From: Podospora pseudocomata
Lineage: Eukaryota > Ascomycota > Sordariomycetes > Sordariales > Podosporaceae
DNA: 64,000 bases
Direction: 5' to 3'
Assembly (NCBI RefSeq): GCF_035222375.1
Contig: NW_026946363.1
Location: forward strand, 2,976,001-3,040,000
The position numbers and the translations under genes were made by a program. Below the pieces are notes generated by a model, which was given only the letters and a program-made list of their open reading frames with translations, searched no databases and was not told where the DNA came from. Positions 45,120 to 56,315 of the stretch are shown here, piece after piece (position 1 is the first letter of the stretch; each line of letters opens with the position of its first letter).

Positions 45120-45162
45120 CTCAAGCCCTCAAGCCCTCAAGCCCCCAGGCCCTCAAATCCTC
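45120..45162. repeat. 8-bp tandem repeat (CTCAAGCC)
   Basis: Three perfect CTCAAGCC units followed by two diverged ones (CCCAGGCC, CTCAAATC). Intergenic. Confidence 0.8.
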
Positions 45163-46185
45163 GAGAGAGAAGGGTGTCACGACCAGTCCCGGCCCGGTTA
45201 CACTGCATTTTGATCCCCTCTTTTCCCTCTTTCTTCTCCGCATCTCCCCAGAGTGCCTTCCATCCCACTTCCCCACTTCCTCAATCCTGAAACTTGTGGC
45301 TTTGGCGAGCTAGGATGCAAAGAATTCACGTTCAATGCTGCAATCTACTTAAGCAACTGTTTTAATTGTTAAGTAAGTGAAGTGATGGCACCGAGCAAAG
45401 TCTGAACGGAAGCCGATGATGGGTGGACCCACCCGGTGCCGACCCGGCCCGGCCCGGCGAACAGGTGGATCTACGTCGGACGCCGAGCCAACCGGGGTCG
45501 AGGCCGGCCCAAAGAAAAACTGACAGTCTGCCTTGTCAAAAGTATACAATCCCGATCCTGTATTTTTGGTTCATCCAAACCGAGAACAACAAATCCCAGA
45601 TTATAGAAACCTGGGACCAAACCACCGGTAACATCACCCCTAAGGGCACCTTCTACCCGGCGGCACAGGCCCAATCCATCGCATCCAATATCACTCAGTC
45701 AAAAGGCAAATACCGGTAGACTCCTCTATTGTCCAAATCATAACACTTATACATCCACCGCCTCCCACCCAATACCCATCGCGCGCACGCTTCGCTCATG
45801 TTATACCCCCCTTGATGATGCCCCTTAAATTATGCCACACCCAACAACCAAGCAGCTTTTTGACCCTCTCAACATGCCCAATAAATAAAAGCCCGTACAC
45901 AAAACAACGATATAAACCGCTGAACTCATCCCTCCAAAAAGAAAAAAAAGAAAAAAAACCTCCCTAAACGCCCTATCCCATGTGACCCCCCAGGAAACAA
46001 AACACACCAATCCAACTCCATAGCCATGTAATCCCTGGGGTAATTCCTTATATAATAACAAGACAGAAAAATACACACCACTACTAATCCCGATACGCAG
46101 TGAATGAACCCCCAGACGTAGATTCCACATGCGTCACGCTCGACACCTCCGACCCTGATGATGCGCTCCGTCTGAACAGCCAGTC

Positions 46186-47988
46186 CTAATGGCGATGTTC
46201 ATGGCCGTGATCATGGCTGTGATCGTGATCCGAGTGTGAGTGGGAATGGCTGCTTTCTGGCCGTGATCCAGCTGCAGAAGTGTTGCAGCACCCCTTCCCA
46301 ACACAGTCATCAACACAGTCCAGGAGGCACGCATCCTCCTCCTCTAGCTCTCCACACCTTGGCGCCGCGATAACTGTTGAGCCATCCAACCCCATATTCA
46401 CCACCGATTCGTGGTCATGCCCCTCATCCAAACAGAACTCTGGTTGGATCGTAGCGCTGTGAATACCGTAGGCGTGCAAGCATTTCCTAGCCATCTTAGC
46501 CACCTCCATGTATCTCGCGCCACCAGCCTCGGAGAGAGGGAAGGCGACCTTGATATGCATCGAGGCCACGATCTTGGTATCAGAGAGCTGCCAGATATGG
46601 ACGTGGTGGCAGCTGACAACCCCGGGAAGACACTGGATATCCTCCTTGACTTCTTGCAGGTCGATGTTTTCTGGCGTGGCCTGAAGAAGAACCTTGGATG
46701 TCGCCTTGGTGAGAGGAATGGCCGATTTGAGAATGATGAGCGTGATGAATAGAGAAACCGCTGGATCAGCGTATCTCTTGCCGCTCCAGTCTGTCAACCA
46801 AATGATGAGCGCGGTCGCAATGACACCCACATTTCCAAGCGCATCTCCCAGTACGTGAAGAACCATGGCGTCCATTCCCATATCGGCGTGACTGTGGCCG
46901 TGCTTCTTTCCAGGCTTCCTTGGCTTGTTGTGATTATGCGAAATGTGAACGACCGAGTTGCGCCTAGACCGTTTCCCATGAGTATGCGCAGGTTCCGCCT
47001 CTTCCGGAATCACAGCATCTCCGCTTTGCTCAAGCAATGGCTGCTCCTCCTGAGCAGGCCCGTCAAGGAGCGCACTTTCATCCTCAGTATTACTGTCGCT
47101 GCTGGATCCATCATCGACCGGGGGTTTGGTAGCGGCGATGATCTCCTGTCGGAAACTGGCGGGGTGGATGCTGATATCGTCTATACTCAAACGGCCGTGC
47201 TGCCGGGCAGCCTGAAGACGTTTCTTGTGCCCGGAACGAGAACCTTGGCGGGAATGGCTATCAGTTGAAAATCGAATGTTTCCACCCGGAGATTCAGGGA
47301 TCAAAGCAGGAGGCTGCTCGTTGATGGGCGATGCCAGGTCACGGTAGCCGGCGCGTCCCTCCTCTGCCGTGCTAACATCTGCTTCGTGTGTATGCGAGTG
47401 TCCGTCGCCATGGTCGTGGGCGTGGTCATGGTCGTGATCCCCAGGCCCATGCGAATGTCCGTGTCCACCAAGAACGACAAAGCCAACCAAGTTTGACGCC
47501 AATCCCATGCAGCCCACAACAAGGATGAGTTGAGGGTTTTCGATATCAGGTGGATCAACGAGTCGTGAAATGGCTTCGAGTACGATAGAAACGCAAAGGG
47601 CGATGAGGAAGACAGCGTTGAAGAACGCACCCAGAATTTCGGCACGAACCCACTACAGGTCAAGTCAGTCAGTGACACAGATTTTCAGAGCGGGCATGAT
47701 GGCGCTGGGCGAGGCGGAACTCACTCCGTATGAGAATCTGTTGGTGGTTGCCTTTGCCGCTACAGAGACGGCCCATAGACCGACGAGCAGTGAGATGATA
47801 TCGTTTAACTAGCAGATGGTTAGCGACGAGGGAAATAAGCCGGATGACGAGGCAATAGGTACCATATGAAAGGCATCCGCCATCAGCGCCAGTGACCCAA
47901 CCATGAAGCCGACAGTGAGCTCCAGGACGAAGAACATGACGTCGATGACGAGCATCACCTTGATGCGCGTCGACTTCGACCACCCCAT
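46186..47988 (-). CDS. ZRC1: vacuolar-type zinc transporter (cation diffusion facilitator, Zrc1/Cot1-like)
   Basis: Three exons, 47988-47863, 47808-47725 and 47652-46186 (introns of 54 and 72 nt); 558 aa. Six membrane segments of a CDF protein are visible. The two metal-site motifs are DAFHMLND (residues about 38-45, created by the first exon join) and HVLGDALGN (His336, Asp340). Between TM4 and TM5 is a long His-rich loop (HGHSHGPGDHDHDHAHDH and a second cluster around KKHGHSHADMG), and the C-terminus ends in another His/Asp/Ser cluster after a conserved cytosolic domain (HHVHIWQLSDTKIVASMH). Zrc1/Cot1 exchange Zn2+ (or Co2+) for protons across the vacuolar membrane. The exact metal and membrane are inferred from family. 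Confidence 0.94.
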
Positions 47989-49591
47989 CTTGAATGTCGT
48001 TCCGAAAGAATTCCTCCAAAAATTGAGTCGGGGTTGGTGATGTGTTTCGCGCTCGATGTGTTATGCAACAGTGGGATGAAAAGAGAAAACAACAAAAAAA
48101 TGGGATGTGTTTTGCGATGGCGCAGGTCAGACCGAGACGTCTGGTCTTTGCGTGATCAGACTGGGCGAGAATTCGCCGCCCCTCGCTGTTGACTAAAAAG
48201 GTGTGAGATGGCTAGCGTGCCCAGCGGTCGGGTCCAGGAATAAAAAACGTTGGCCGGGGGTTGCGATTATCTTTCAGACCCCTGTCCCGCCCTGCCGGTG
48301 ACCTTCCTCAAAGAGATGCTTCAGCTGAAAGTTCAGATCAGTATCCGTAGCCCCATCGCATTCGCGCGTTCAATAGTTTGGTGACACTCTTGTAGAAATA
48401 CACACAAGATAGATGGCATTGATCTGATCGCAAGGAACGGCATCTTGTTGCGCTCCCTCGCTGAGGTGTGCTGGCTCGTGGCAGTGAAAGGAAGCCGGCC
48501 CTGGTGACATCAATCAGGCGCCCCGCTTGCCCTGGAATGCCCCGCTTTTTTGAATCGCCGCAGCAATCGAGAGAAAGCCGTCGGAGTTCACATTCGGCAG
48601 AGACTCGTTCCAGCAAGTTGACTGTTTGGGGGAGACAGTCCCGTGTTTGAGGATATTAGCTACCGAATCTATTTTCTTTTTGGAATCCAACCTTATTCTC
48701 AATAAACTTTGTCCTGCCAGGAACAAGCACCGTTGGCGAACTCTAAACTTATGTGTAACGTCCCTGAATCCATCCACCGGTGCACTTGGACCCTCACCAA
48801 AACCGTTGAACCAGAACAGGCCTTGTTGACTCAGCTAACCTGGTGATGCATTTACCTACGCGCCAGCGAGCTCACTTATCAGCAAGGAATGGCCAGACGT
48901 GGTGATATCAAACTACCGATACAACACCAACCCAAGACTTTCGGCGCGGGGGCTAGTACCCTTTTGAGCAGGTGACTACGCGAAGATCAACTACACTATC
49001 CTCAACTCAACCATACGCATGAACATTCGTGGACAACTACCTGCCTGTAACGTCAGGTCCTATGCCGTGGAAAAGTCAAAACTAGCGCTTTATAGGGCAA
49101 CAAGTCATGCGAACTCTTGCGGGCCGCATGATCTAGAAGCTCTCAGGTTACACCACATTCAGGTGTCGAAGCTATCATATTCAGTATCCAGGAACACATA
49201 CATGACAAAGGACGGTGCTTCAACACTGAACATCGATTGACCTTAGATCATGTCATCGACAACGTTATACCCTAGTATTGCTCCTAGACTCGGGTGCATG
49301 GAAGGTCGACCAATGAGTGGTACTTGGAAATGGGTGATCCAACAGACTCGTCCCCACCTACACAAAGTACACCAATTACGCAGTGTTTTATATAGGGATT
49401 TGTAACATTTTTGCAAGATTTCTCATTAAATATGCGGTTCCTACTTTCCCACAACATAGTGAACACCAATGACATGGAATCCAGCCCTTACTTAAGCCTG
49501 AACTTTCAACCACATCCCCAAGAATGCGTATGCCGCGACCATCAAAAAAAGAGACATAGGATATTGGGGGTCAAAAGTTGAAGAAAACAAA
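47989..49591. other. intergenic upstream of the zinc transporter and downstream of a 5S gene
   Basis: About 1.6 kb without a supportable gene; ORFs here are short and featureless. Somewhat more A/T-rich than the coding flanks from about 48850 on. Confidence 0.4.
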
Positions 49592-49710
49592 ACATACAAC
49601 ACCGAGGATTCCCCAGTGGTCACCCACCTGAGTACTGATTCGGCGTTCAGCTGTTTGACGAGGGCAGAGCGGACGGGATGCCGTATTTTCAACTGACTAT
49701 GGTCGTATGC
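49592..49710 (-). rRNA. 5S ribosomal RNA (second dispersed copy)
   Basis: 119 nt on the minus strand, beginning GCATACGACC and ending TGTTGTATGT, followed by TTTTG and TTTTC, usable as a polymerase III terminator. It keeps the internal sequences GCATCCCGTCCGCTCTGCCC and AGGTGGGTGACCACTGGGGA and is nearly the same as the copy at 32232-32350. Flanking DNA is not similar between the two, so the copies moved as isolated gene units. Confidence 0.95.
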
Positions 49711-50133
49711 GACAGCTCTGTACCAAAATCTAGTTTATATCCTAATGGGTGAGATATTGCCCATTTGTGGGTTCATGTAAAACACCAACATGAGCGCGCC
49801 CAACCCTATACCTAGCCCAACATAACAGCAGCGACAAACAAAATAGTCGAAACCCACACAACGGGTAAAATGAGCGAGTCTTTGTCAGATCTCATATAAG
49901 ATTGACTAGAGATGATTCAAGGTGAATGAATTTTGGGTCCATGGTTTGGGATCCAATAGGATTAGGCTGCCATTTGTCACGCAAGTCTCACAGGGTCGAA
50001 TGTCAGCACTGAAAAGAGATTGACTTAAGTAAGCACACGATCCTTGTGCAAAGCTGGCAGTCCATCTCTCTTGTGCTGTACAGTTGAGACCAGACTTACA
50101 ACTTGCTTCATAGATATATCCTAATAATATATC
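49711..50133. other. short intergenic stretch before the Zn2Cys6 factor
   Basis: About 420 bp shared by the 5S promoter and the transcription-factor promoter. No other feature seen. Confidence 0.4.
49734..49740 (-). promoter_or_regulatory. TATA-like element of the second 5S gene
   Basis: ATATAAA on the minus strand at -24 to -30 from the 5S start, the same place as the element before the first copy. Confidence 0.6.
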
Positions 50134-52233
50134 ATGGCATGTTTCTTCCTCCCCAGTGGAATCGACGAAGGTGGGTCGAACCAGAGCCCATTCGCCCCTC
50201 CTCCCTCCAAAGCCCAACAAGCCTGTGTAAGTTGCCGAAAGCAAAAGTGAGCCTCCCTCTTAACCCCCTTCTCATGAACCAACACTGACAACACGCCCAG
50301 GAGAAAATGCGACAAAATCCTCCCCACATGCGGCCTCTGCGCCAGAATGGCCCGGCCATGCGATTACACCATCCTCGACACCATCCCACAACAGCAACCG
50401 GCCCAAGCATCATCAGAGGAGCTCGCAACCCTCCAGGCCCGGCTGTGTGAGCTAGAGAATCGTCTCAACAATGCCTCTCAATCTCAACAACCACCACCGC
50501 CACGACAACCATCACCACCTACCATGCACATCAACCCTGAAATTCTCCCTCCTCTACCTCCCAAACCACCCTCGCCCCTCTGGTCCCCTTCTGCTGTCCC
50601 CTCCCGCTTTCCCACCTCCTTATTCCTCGACCTGGACGCCTTCAACTGGTCCACCACCCCCATCCCCGCCCCCAATATGCCCATCCCAAGTGAAGTCCTC
50701 GACATCCTATCCAGAGGCACAACAGTCCAAGACACCGCCACCGAATACTTCCACGGCACCCACGCTTGGTTCCCCTTCATCTCCAAAAAACGCATGGAGC
50801 TCGGGCTGTCCCTCTGGGAAGCCGGTCCCGAACTTGCCTTCCTCTTTCTCGGCATGAAACTGGTAAGCACCCCAGTCAACAACGGGGTGGAGCCAGCCGG
50901 CAACCCGCTGTATACCGCAGCGAAAAGATTCTGGGCTTCGCTCGAACAAGCCGGGAGCGTGAGCCTGCAGTTTGTCCAGGGGATGGTGCTGGTGACGGTT
51001 TATGAGATGGGGCACGGGATATACCCCACGGCGTGGATCAGCGTAGGAGTGCTGGGGAGATGGGTTGAGGTTTTAGGACTGCCGGGGTTTAGAAGAGGAG
51101 GGGTGGCGTTGGGGAGCGTGGTACGTCTTTTCAGCTGCTGTGATGATGACTCTGAAACCGATGATGGATGATGCTGACAGTACCTTCAAAAAGACAACCT
51201 GGACTGAATCCGAAGAACGCCGCCGTTTGTGGTGGGCAATCTACATTCTTGATCGCTGCATCTGCCTCGGCAACAAGAGATGTTTCTGCCTTCCGGAGCC
51301 AGACGAGTCTTTTGTCCTGCCGGTAGATGATAAAGCTTTTGTTAGTTCCCTTTCCCACTTGCTACCAAGTCACTAACCCACCTTCCGCCCCTCCAGGACG
51401 AAGGCAACCCAACCCTCTCCCCCACCAACCCCCTACCAACAACCCCGTTCACCACCCAGGCTCTCTCCCCCTTCACCCGCCTAGTCCAATCCTCCCTGCT
51501 CCTCTCCCGCACCCTAACCCACGTCCGCACCGTCATCCAATCCAACATCTCCAACCGCCCCGTCCCATTCTCCCTTCCCCTTCTCACGTCCCTCGCCACC
51601 GACCTGGTTAACTTCACCCAGGTGATCCAATCCGAACTTTCCCCCGAACTACCCTCCCCCGGGACTACCACCACCCCCTCCTCCACCTCAACCTTCCTTC
51701 CCACCACCACCACCATCTCCCCTTGCTACACCATCTCCCTTCTCCCGTCTCTTTCAATAGCTCTCTCAACTCTAATTCTCCTCTTCGACACCTACTGCAC
51801 CCCCGAAAACCAACACCTCGGCCCCTCCCCCCTCCCCGGCCCCGAAGCTCACCCCCTCCAGTCCCCCTCCCACATTTCCTTTGCTCAACAGTCTATGCAA
51901 GGGCTACGGGAGACCTCCCTCAAGATCCGCGAGCTCTCCCTCGAACTCCTCGACCTGCTCGTCCTCCCCTCCCAAGAAAAAAAACTCTCCCCTTTGTGCC
52001 TCGACAGCCTCTACGCCTCAATGGCAACACTGCACTGGTTATGGAAAGAAGGCGGCGACGCGGACGTGAGAGAGGCGCTCGAGGATGTGCGACGGTGCAT
52101 AAGCAGGACGAGCATGCGGTGGCGGGTGTCGAGAGAGTACCTCGAAATACTCAAACGGCAAGACGTCAGTTTTGCCATGGCTTTCAGGGCTGAGAGTGGC
52201 AAGTCATGTTTGACACGTGTGGACGGATCGTAA
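50134..52233 (+). CDS. Zn2Cys6 fungal-type transcription factor
   Basis: Four exons, 50134-50246, 50301-51120, 51194-51340 and 51397-52233; 638 aa. The binuclear cluster spans the first join: Cys31-x2-Cys34-x6-Cys41-x6-Cys48-x2-Cys51-x6-Cys58 (CVSCRKQKRKCDKILPTCGL and on). A Gln/Leu coiled-coil-like linker follows, then the fungal-specific regulatory domain with FLGMKLV, NPLYTAAKRFWASLEQAG, MVLVTVYEMGHGIYPTAW and TWTESEERRRLWWAIYILDR. The second intron needs an AAAAAG acceptor 15 nt after a GCTGAC branch to keep frame; the third has a CACTAAC branch. The regulated genes cannot be told; no metabolic cluster surrounds it. It converges on MCR1. Confidence 0.88.
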
Positions 52234-52412
52234 TCGCCGCTGTCGTTGACAATGATGGGACTCGCATGAACAAGCAAATGTTAAAACTCCATAATAAACG
52301 TTGAGGTATACACTGGATGGATAATACATAACATAACGCCAATTCTTCTCAGTCAAACCCCAAACACCATTGGCTTGCTTGCTTGCTTTCCCATAGTCTA
52401 ACAAATACCTCC

Positions 52413-53618
52413 TCAAAACTTGTAAACCTGCTCAGGGGTATATCCCAACTCCTTCAAAATCCCCTTCAACTCCCCCTGGTCCCTCGGGCTCTTCTTGTTC
52501 CCCGAAATGCTGTCCATCATCCCCGGCGGCCCGCAAACAAAAACCTTGATGTTCTCATTCTTCGGCTCCGGCAACACAGTCTTCAGCAGCTCCTTGTTGA
52601 TGAACCCCTTCGCACCAGTCCACTGCTTGGGCGGGTTGTCCAAGACATAAAACGCCCTGAACCGCTGAGGGTAGTGGTTCTCGAGCGTGGCCAGCTCGTT
52701 CTTCAACAAGATATCATCCGCGCTGACGTTGCCAAAAACCAAGGTAACCTTGGTCTTATCCTCGGGGTTGTTGAAGATGGTCCTGAGCAGCTGGTACATG
52801 GGCGTGATCCCCGTACCACCAGCCACAAGAGCAATATGCTCATGCTTGTTCGGCGACCAAGCATACTTTGGCAGCGGCCCCTTCACATCAAGCCTCTGAC
52901 CGGGAGCCATATCGTGCAAATGGGTGCTCATCGGGCCATTGGGGTACTTCTTCACCAACAAATCAATATACCCCGGCGTGTCCTCGTCGCTGATTGGCGT
53001 GTACGGCCTCAAAACAGCCTTCTCGGCATCCACAGGCTTGTACTTTGTCAAAATGGCACTCGCGACAGGAAGGCCAGAGACCATGTCATCCTCGGGCAGG
53101 CGGAAACGAAGACGCTTCGAGTTGTGGTTGATGATCTCCACCTCCTCAAGCTTGAGGCTGAGGAAGCCTTGGTCGCCGCCGGTGAAGGCTTTCTTGGCCT
53201 CGACGCCCGGGATCTTCTCCGCGACGGCGGCGGAGGCGTTCTTGACCTTTTCTTGGGCTTTGTTCGCGGCGGTGGAGCCGGATAGGAAGTAGTAGCCTGC
53301 ACCGGCGAGACCGGCGGCGGCGGCGCCGTAGAGGAGGGTGTTGTTGCTGCCCTTGGAGGAGGGGGAGGGGTCGGTGGCGTAGCTGCGGATTTGCTGCAGA
53401 ATCAAAAAAAATGTCAGTCAATGCGGTACAGGAGCCATGATTGCAGGATGCGAAAGAAGCTCGAAAGCTACCGCTTAGTCTGCGGTTGGTACATCCCTCG
53501 TGCTGACCCAGCGATGACGCAGTTGGGGAGAGGGAGACAGCGAACAAAAAATTAGACTCACGCGCTTGAGGGGCGCAGAGACCCGGAAGGCGGACCGACT
53601 AGCGACGAACAGACTCAT
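52413..53618 (-). CDS. MCR1: mitochondrial NADH-cytochrome b5 reductase Mcr1
   Basis: Two exons, 53618-53562 and 53393-52413 (168-nt intron); 345 aa. The N-terminus is a mitochondrial presequence ([19 protein letters not shown]) followed by a Gly/Ala-rich membrane segment ([19 protein letters not shown]), as in Mcr1, which is partly anchored in the outer membrane and partly released to the intermembrane space. The FAD site shows [13 protein letters not shown] and [14 protein letters not shown]; the NADH site shows [15 protein letters not shown] and [15 protein letters not shown]. The enzyme passes electrons from NADH to cytochrome b5-type acceptors and to erythroascorbate radicals in yeast. 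The start is set by the presequence exon; the second exon alone lacks an ATG at a fitting place. Confidence 0.95.
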
Positions 53619-54719
53619 TGTTGGTGATGATGTTGACGTTTTTTTTTTTTTTTGTTGGAGATGTTGGAGAAGATCAAGAACTCCAAGAACGAGACAGGAC
53701 CCAGGTGTTTGTATCTCAATCGGAGTGGAGGAAGGAAAGAGACGGGAGATCTGTAAAAAAAGGTGGAGGAAATCCGACTCTCTAGGATGTTGCTTGATTA
53801 GCCGTTGTTCCTACCCAGCGATTCCGGCGATTTACGTCATCCCCTCCCCCCAAGGCCCGCTAGAAACATGCCCTGCAGCACGACTTATCAAGTTGGGTTT
53901 TTGATGATGGAACAGGTGGGGTCTGTCTGAAAGTTGAGATGTCATCAGGAGTCTTGATGGCAGTGTTCATCTCTTGTTTTTAGAATCGAGGAATTAGGTA
54001 ATTGCCAATGGCTTCAGATGGCAGGTTTGGGCATGTGTGTGTTGATCAATGTATCCTTTTCTTCAACAGCAATCCTCTATCTCACAAACATCAACACAAC
54101 AAACACCCTCCTCTGAACTATTTATCAACCTTATGATGGCACATGTCTCAGCCACCCACTCCAATGCAATTCTTTATAACGGAAGACAGCCTCACCAACA
54201 CCCAGCAATGATCTCAACCATCCACACAGACAAACACATCTCACCTCCCCCACCCACCATCACAACAACGCAACACTCGGAAAACAAGACCATAGAAAGA
54301 CTCAAATGGGCTCCCATCATGATCATTCAGCATTCAACATCAAAAAAGATGACAATCGACAAAAAAAAAAAGATAATAAACAACCACGAGAAGAAAAAAT
54401 AAAACCAGTAGGGTAAAAAGCCATTTCAAAGACAATAAAACATTTCGCTCTTCCTTTTTTCCACACAACCCACCCTAGAATTTCCGCCCAGCTTGGGGGG
54501 AAAAACAAAAGAACCAGTCCTCTCATTTTATCAAGGCTCTGGGGTTAGGGGGTAGATATTAGTAGTACATATGTCTTGACGAGTTCAACAACACCAATTC
54601 CCTACTCCACGCTTTGCCATGCCCAATAATTTGTCCTGGTCCTGTGAGAACATTGCTGCTTCCTTCTCGTGTGTTGAAGCTACAGCCCGAAATTTCACCT
54701 CCCCTACTTTCTCGCATTA
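53619..54719. other. intergenic between MCR1 and the SH3 protein gene
   Basis: About 1.1 kb. A T-run (53640-53653) lies 20 bp upstream of the MCR1 start. The part near 54340-54420 is A-rich, as expected at a 3' end. No supportable gene. Confidence 0.45.
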
Positions 54720-56315
54720 TCACCTGGACGCCCTCTTTGTACTCTCCAGCTTCGCATCCGGTAGCGTTTCCAATCCTGGCTCCCCTTTCTTGGTGGTGCT
54801 TATCACGTCTTGACTTCCTCTCCTGAGAAATCCGGCCTCGTTGTGGAAGAGTAGTGTTGGCGTGTTGGCTTGAGAGCCTCCTCGCTGGCCGTGGTAGTGC
54901 ACTACCTGTGGAGGTGGCTGGCCAGCTTGTGTACCCAATAGGTGTTGTGGGTAGGGGTCTAGGTCCTTGCTGCTCGTGCTAAAGGTTGATACTACCGGCT
55001 GGTGAAACCCGTTTGTTCCGGTTGCTGTTACTGTCGACCCGGAGCCTACGGTTGTGGCAGGCGATTGTGGAAGCTGATACTCGGTTTGAGTTGGGGTTCC
55101 CGCTTCGTTTGTGGCATTGCTGGGGCTTCCGGGGCTGGTAGTATCCAGTTGCCCTGTCAAGCTCGTCATGCCACCTTCAATATCACGGAGCAGCCGAACA
55201 TATTCCTCAGGGACAAGCCCACTCTCTTGTGTTCTCGGATCCTCGGCCACAAGCCAGCCTTGACCATGCCGATATGATACCCAGATGATCTGACCCTCCA
55301 CGAGCGGGAGCTCGTTCTCGTTCTCGCGCTCAAAATCAAAGAGAGCCACGGCTTTGCCGTGCATTTCCTCGTCGGGAGACGTGATGGTGAATTGATAGTC
55401 CCGTGAATAGCGGGATTCGTCAACGTTGTGGTATCCTGGCGAGGAGCACGTGCTCGAGTTGTCCGAATCGTAGGCGCCCTCGTCAGCGTAGCCCCTGGGC
55501 TGCTGGTTGGCGATTTGGTATGGCTCGTTTCCATTCCCGGCGTGTCCGTTGTCAGTGTGTCCCGCCTGTCCTGGTGGATAGGTCACGTATTCGCCGCCTG
55601 GGCCGTTCGCTTCGTTCCCTTGGTTGATGTAGTACCGGTCAGCTCCGTCGGCGCTGGTGCCGACGTAGAAGCCTCTATCGCCGCCATAATGGTCCTGGCT
55701 CATGAGCTGCTCACGGCCAACCCGACTCCTGCCGTAGATGCCACCCGACGAGGTCTTGTGATGCTTCCTGTGCCGAGAACTGACGACTGGGCTCTGGAGA
55801 TCCTCGTCCTCGCTCCACGGTGGGCCGTCTGCCAAATGGATAGAGGGCAGATCAGCCGGTCTGCCGTGTGAGCCCCCGCCGCCACTGCTCCAGAAGTGGC
55901 CATCCCAGCCCCGGCTGTCCCAGGCGGTTGGTGGGTCCGAGAGACGTCGCTGCTCGCTGGCGGGGGTGGTCATGCCCGAGGGCGGTCGTGATGGCTCCGG
56001 GGGCGGACCATAGTGAAGCGGGTGACCGGGCGGGTAGGCAAAGTCTCGTACGAGCGTGTAGGGCAGGCTCGAGGGGAGGAGGGGGAAGATGTGAGAGGGC
56101 GGGCGTGACCGTGAGGGTAGCGAACTCGTGGTCGAGTACTGCGACAGCCGGTTCTTGGACGCGTGCGACATTGGGCGAGGAAGTTGGCTCCTGCGAGCGG
56201 GAGGTGAGGTGATGAGCGGTGGAAGTGCGGGGTGGGCCGCGTTCGCAGTCACCGGCGACGATATGGCGGGCGGCGACGTCGCTGGAGAGTTTGCGGGCGA
56301 TAAGATCGCCGTCAT
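54720..56315 (-). CDS. SH3-domain protein, Nbp2/Skb5-like
   Basis: A single exon of 531 aa from the first in-frame ATG at 56315. Residues about 320-378 form an SH3 domain (GKAVALFDFERENENELPLV, IIWVSYRHGQGWLVAED, SGLVPEEYVRLL). This version, with the EEMHGKA lead-in and the DIEGGMTSL follow-up, is the one I know from filamentous-fungal Nbp2/Skb5-type adaptors, which link PAK-type kinases, phosphatases and the cell-wall integrity pathway. The remainder is Ser/Pro/Gly-rich and disordered. The frame stays open for a further 600 nt upstream of the ATG without another ATG, with an Ala-Pro repeat; that part may be 5' leader or an extension reached by an unseen upstream exon. Function by family only. 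Confidence 0.8.
   Translation of the reverse strand: MTAILSPANSPATSPPAISSPVTANAAHPALPPLITSPPARRSQLPRPMSHASKNRLSQYSTTSSLPSRSRPPSHIFPLLPSSLPYTLVRDFAYPPGHPLHYGPPPEPSRPPSGMTTPASEQRRLSDPPTAWDSRGWDGHFWSSGGGGSHGRPADLPSIHLADGPPWSEDEDLQSPVVSSRHRKHHKTSSGGIYGRSRVGREQLMSQDHYGGDRGFYVGTSADGADRYYINQGNEANGPGGEYVTYPPGQAGHTDNGHAGNGNEPYQIANQQPRGYADEGAYDSDNSSTCSSPGYHNVDESRYSRDYQFTITSPDEEMHGKAVALFDFERENENELPLVEGQIIWVSYRHGQGWLVAEDPRTQESGLVPEEYVRLLRDIEGGMTSLTGQLDTTSPGSPSNATNEAGTPTQTEYQLPQSPATTVGSGSTVTATGTNGFHQPVVSTFSTSSKDLDPYPQHLLGTQAGQPPPQVVHYHGQRGGSQANTPTLLFHNEAGFLRRGSQDVISTTKKGEPGLETLPDAKLESTKRASR

Larger units (their letters stand above)
43649..46185. other. intergenic between the DUF3176-type gene and the zinc transporter
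   Basis: About 2.5 kb. It contains the CA microsatellite and 8-bp repeat listed separately. The ORF at 45423-45719 and others have no recognisable features. The last 350 bp (45830-46185) would be the 3' flank of the zinc transporter gene. Confidence 0.45.

Noticed and set aside
45423-45719. 98-codon plus-strand ORF beside the zinc transporter
   Set aside because: The end looked protein-like (few stops, mixed residues) but no start context, domain or exon partners could be found.
48000-49590. Decayed transposon in the A/T-richer gap before the second 5S gene
   Set aside because: No terminal repeats, no transposase or reverse-transcriptase-like fragments and no clear mutation pattern could be seen by eye.
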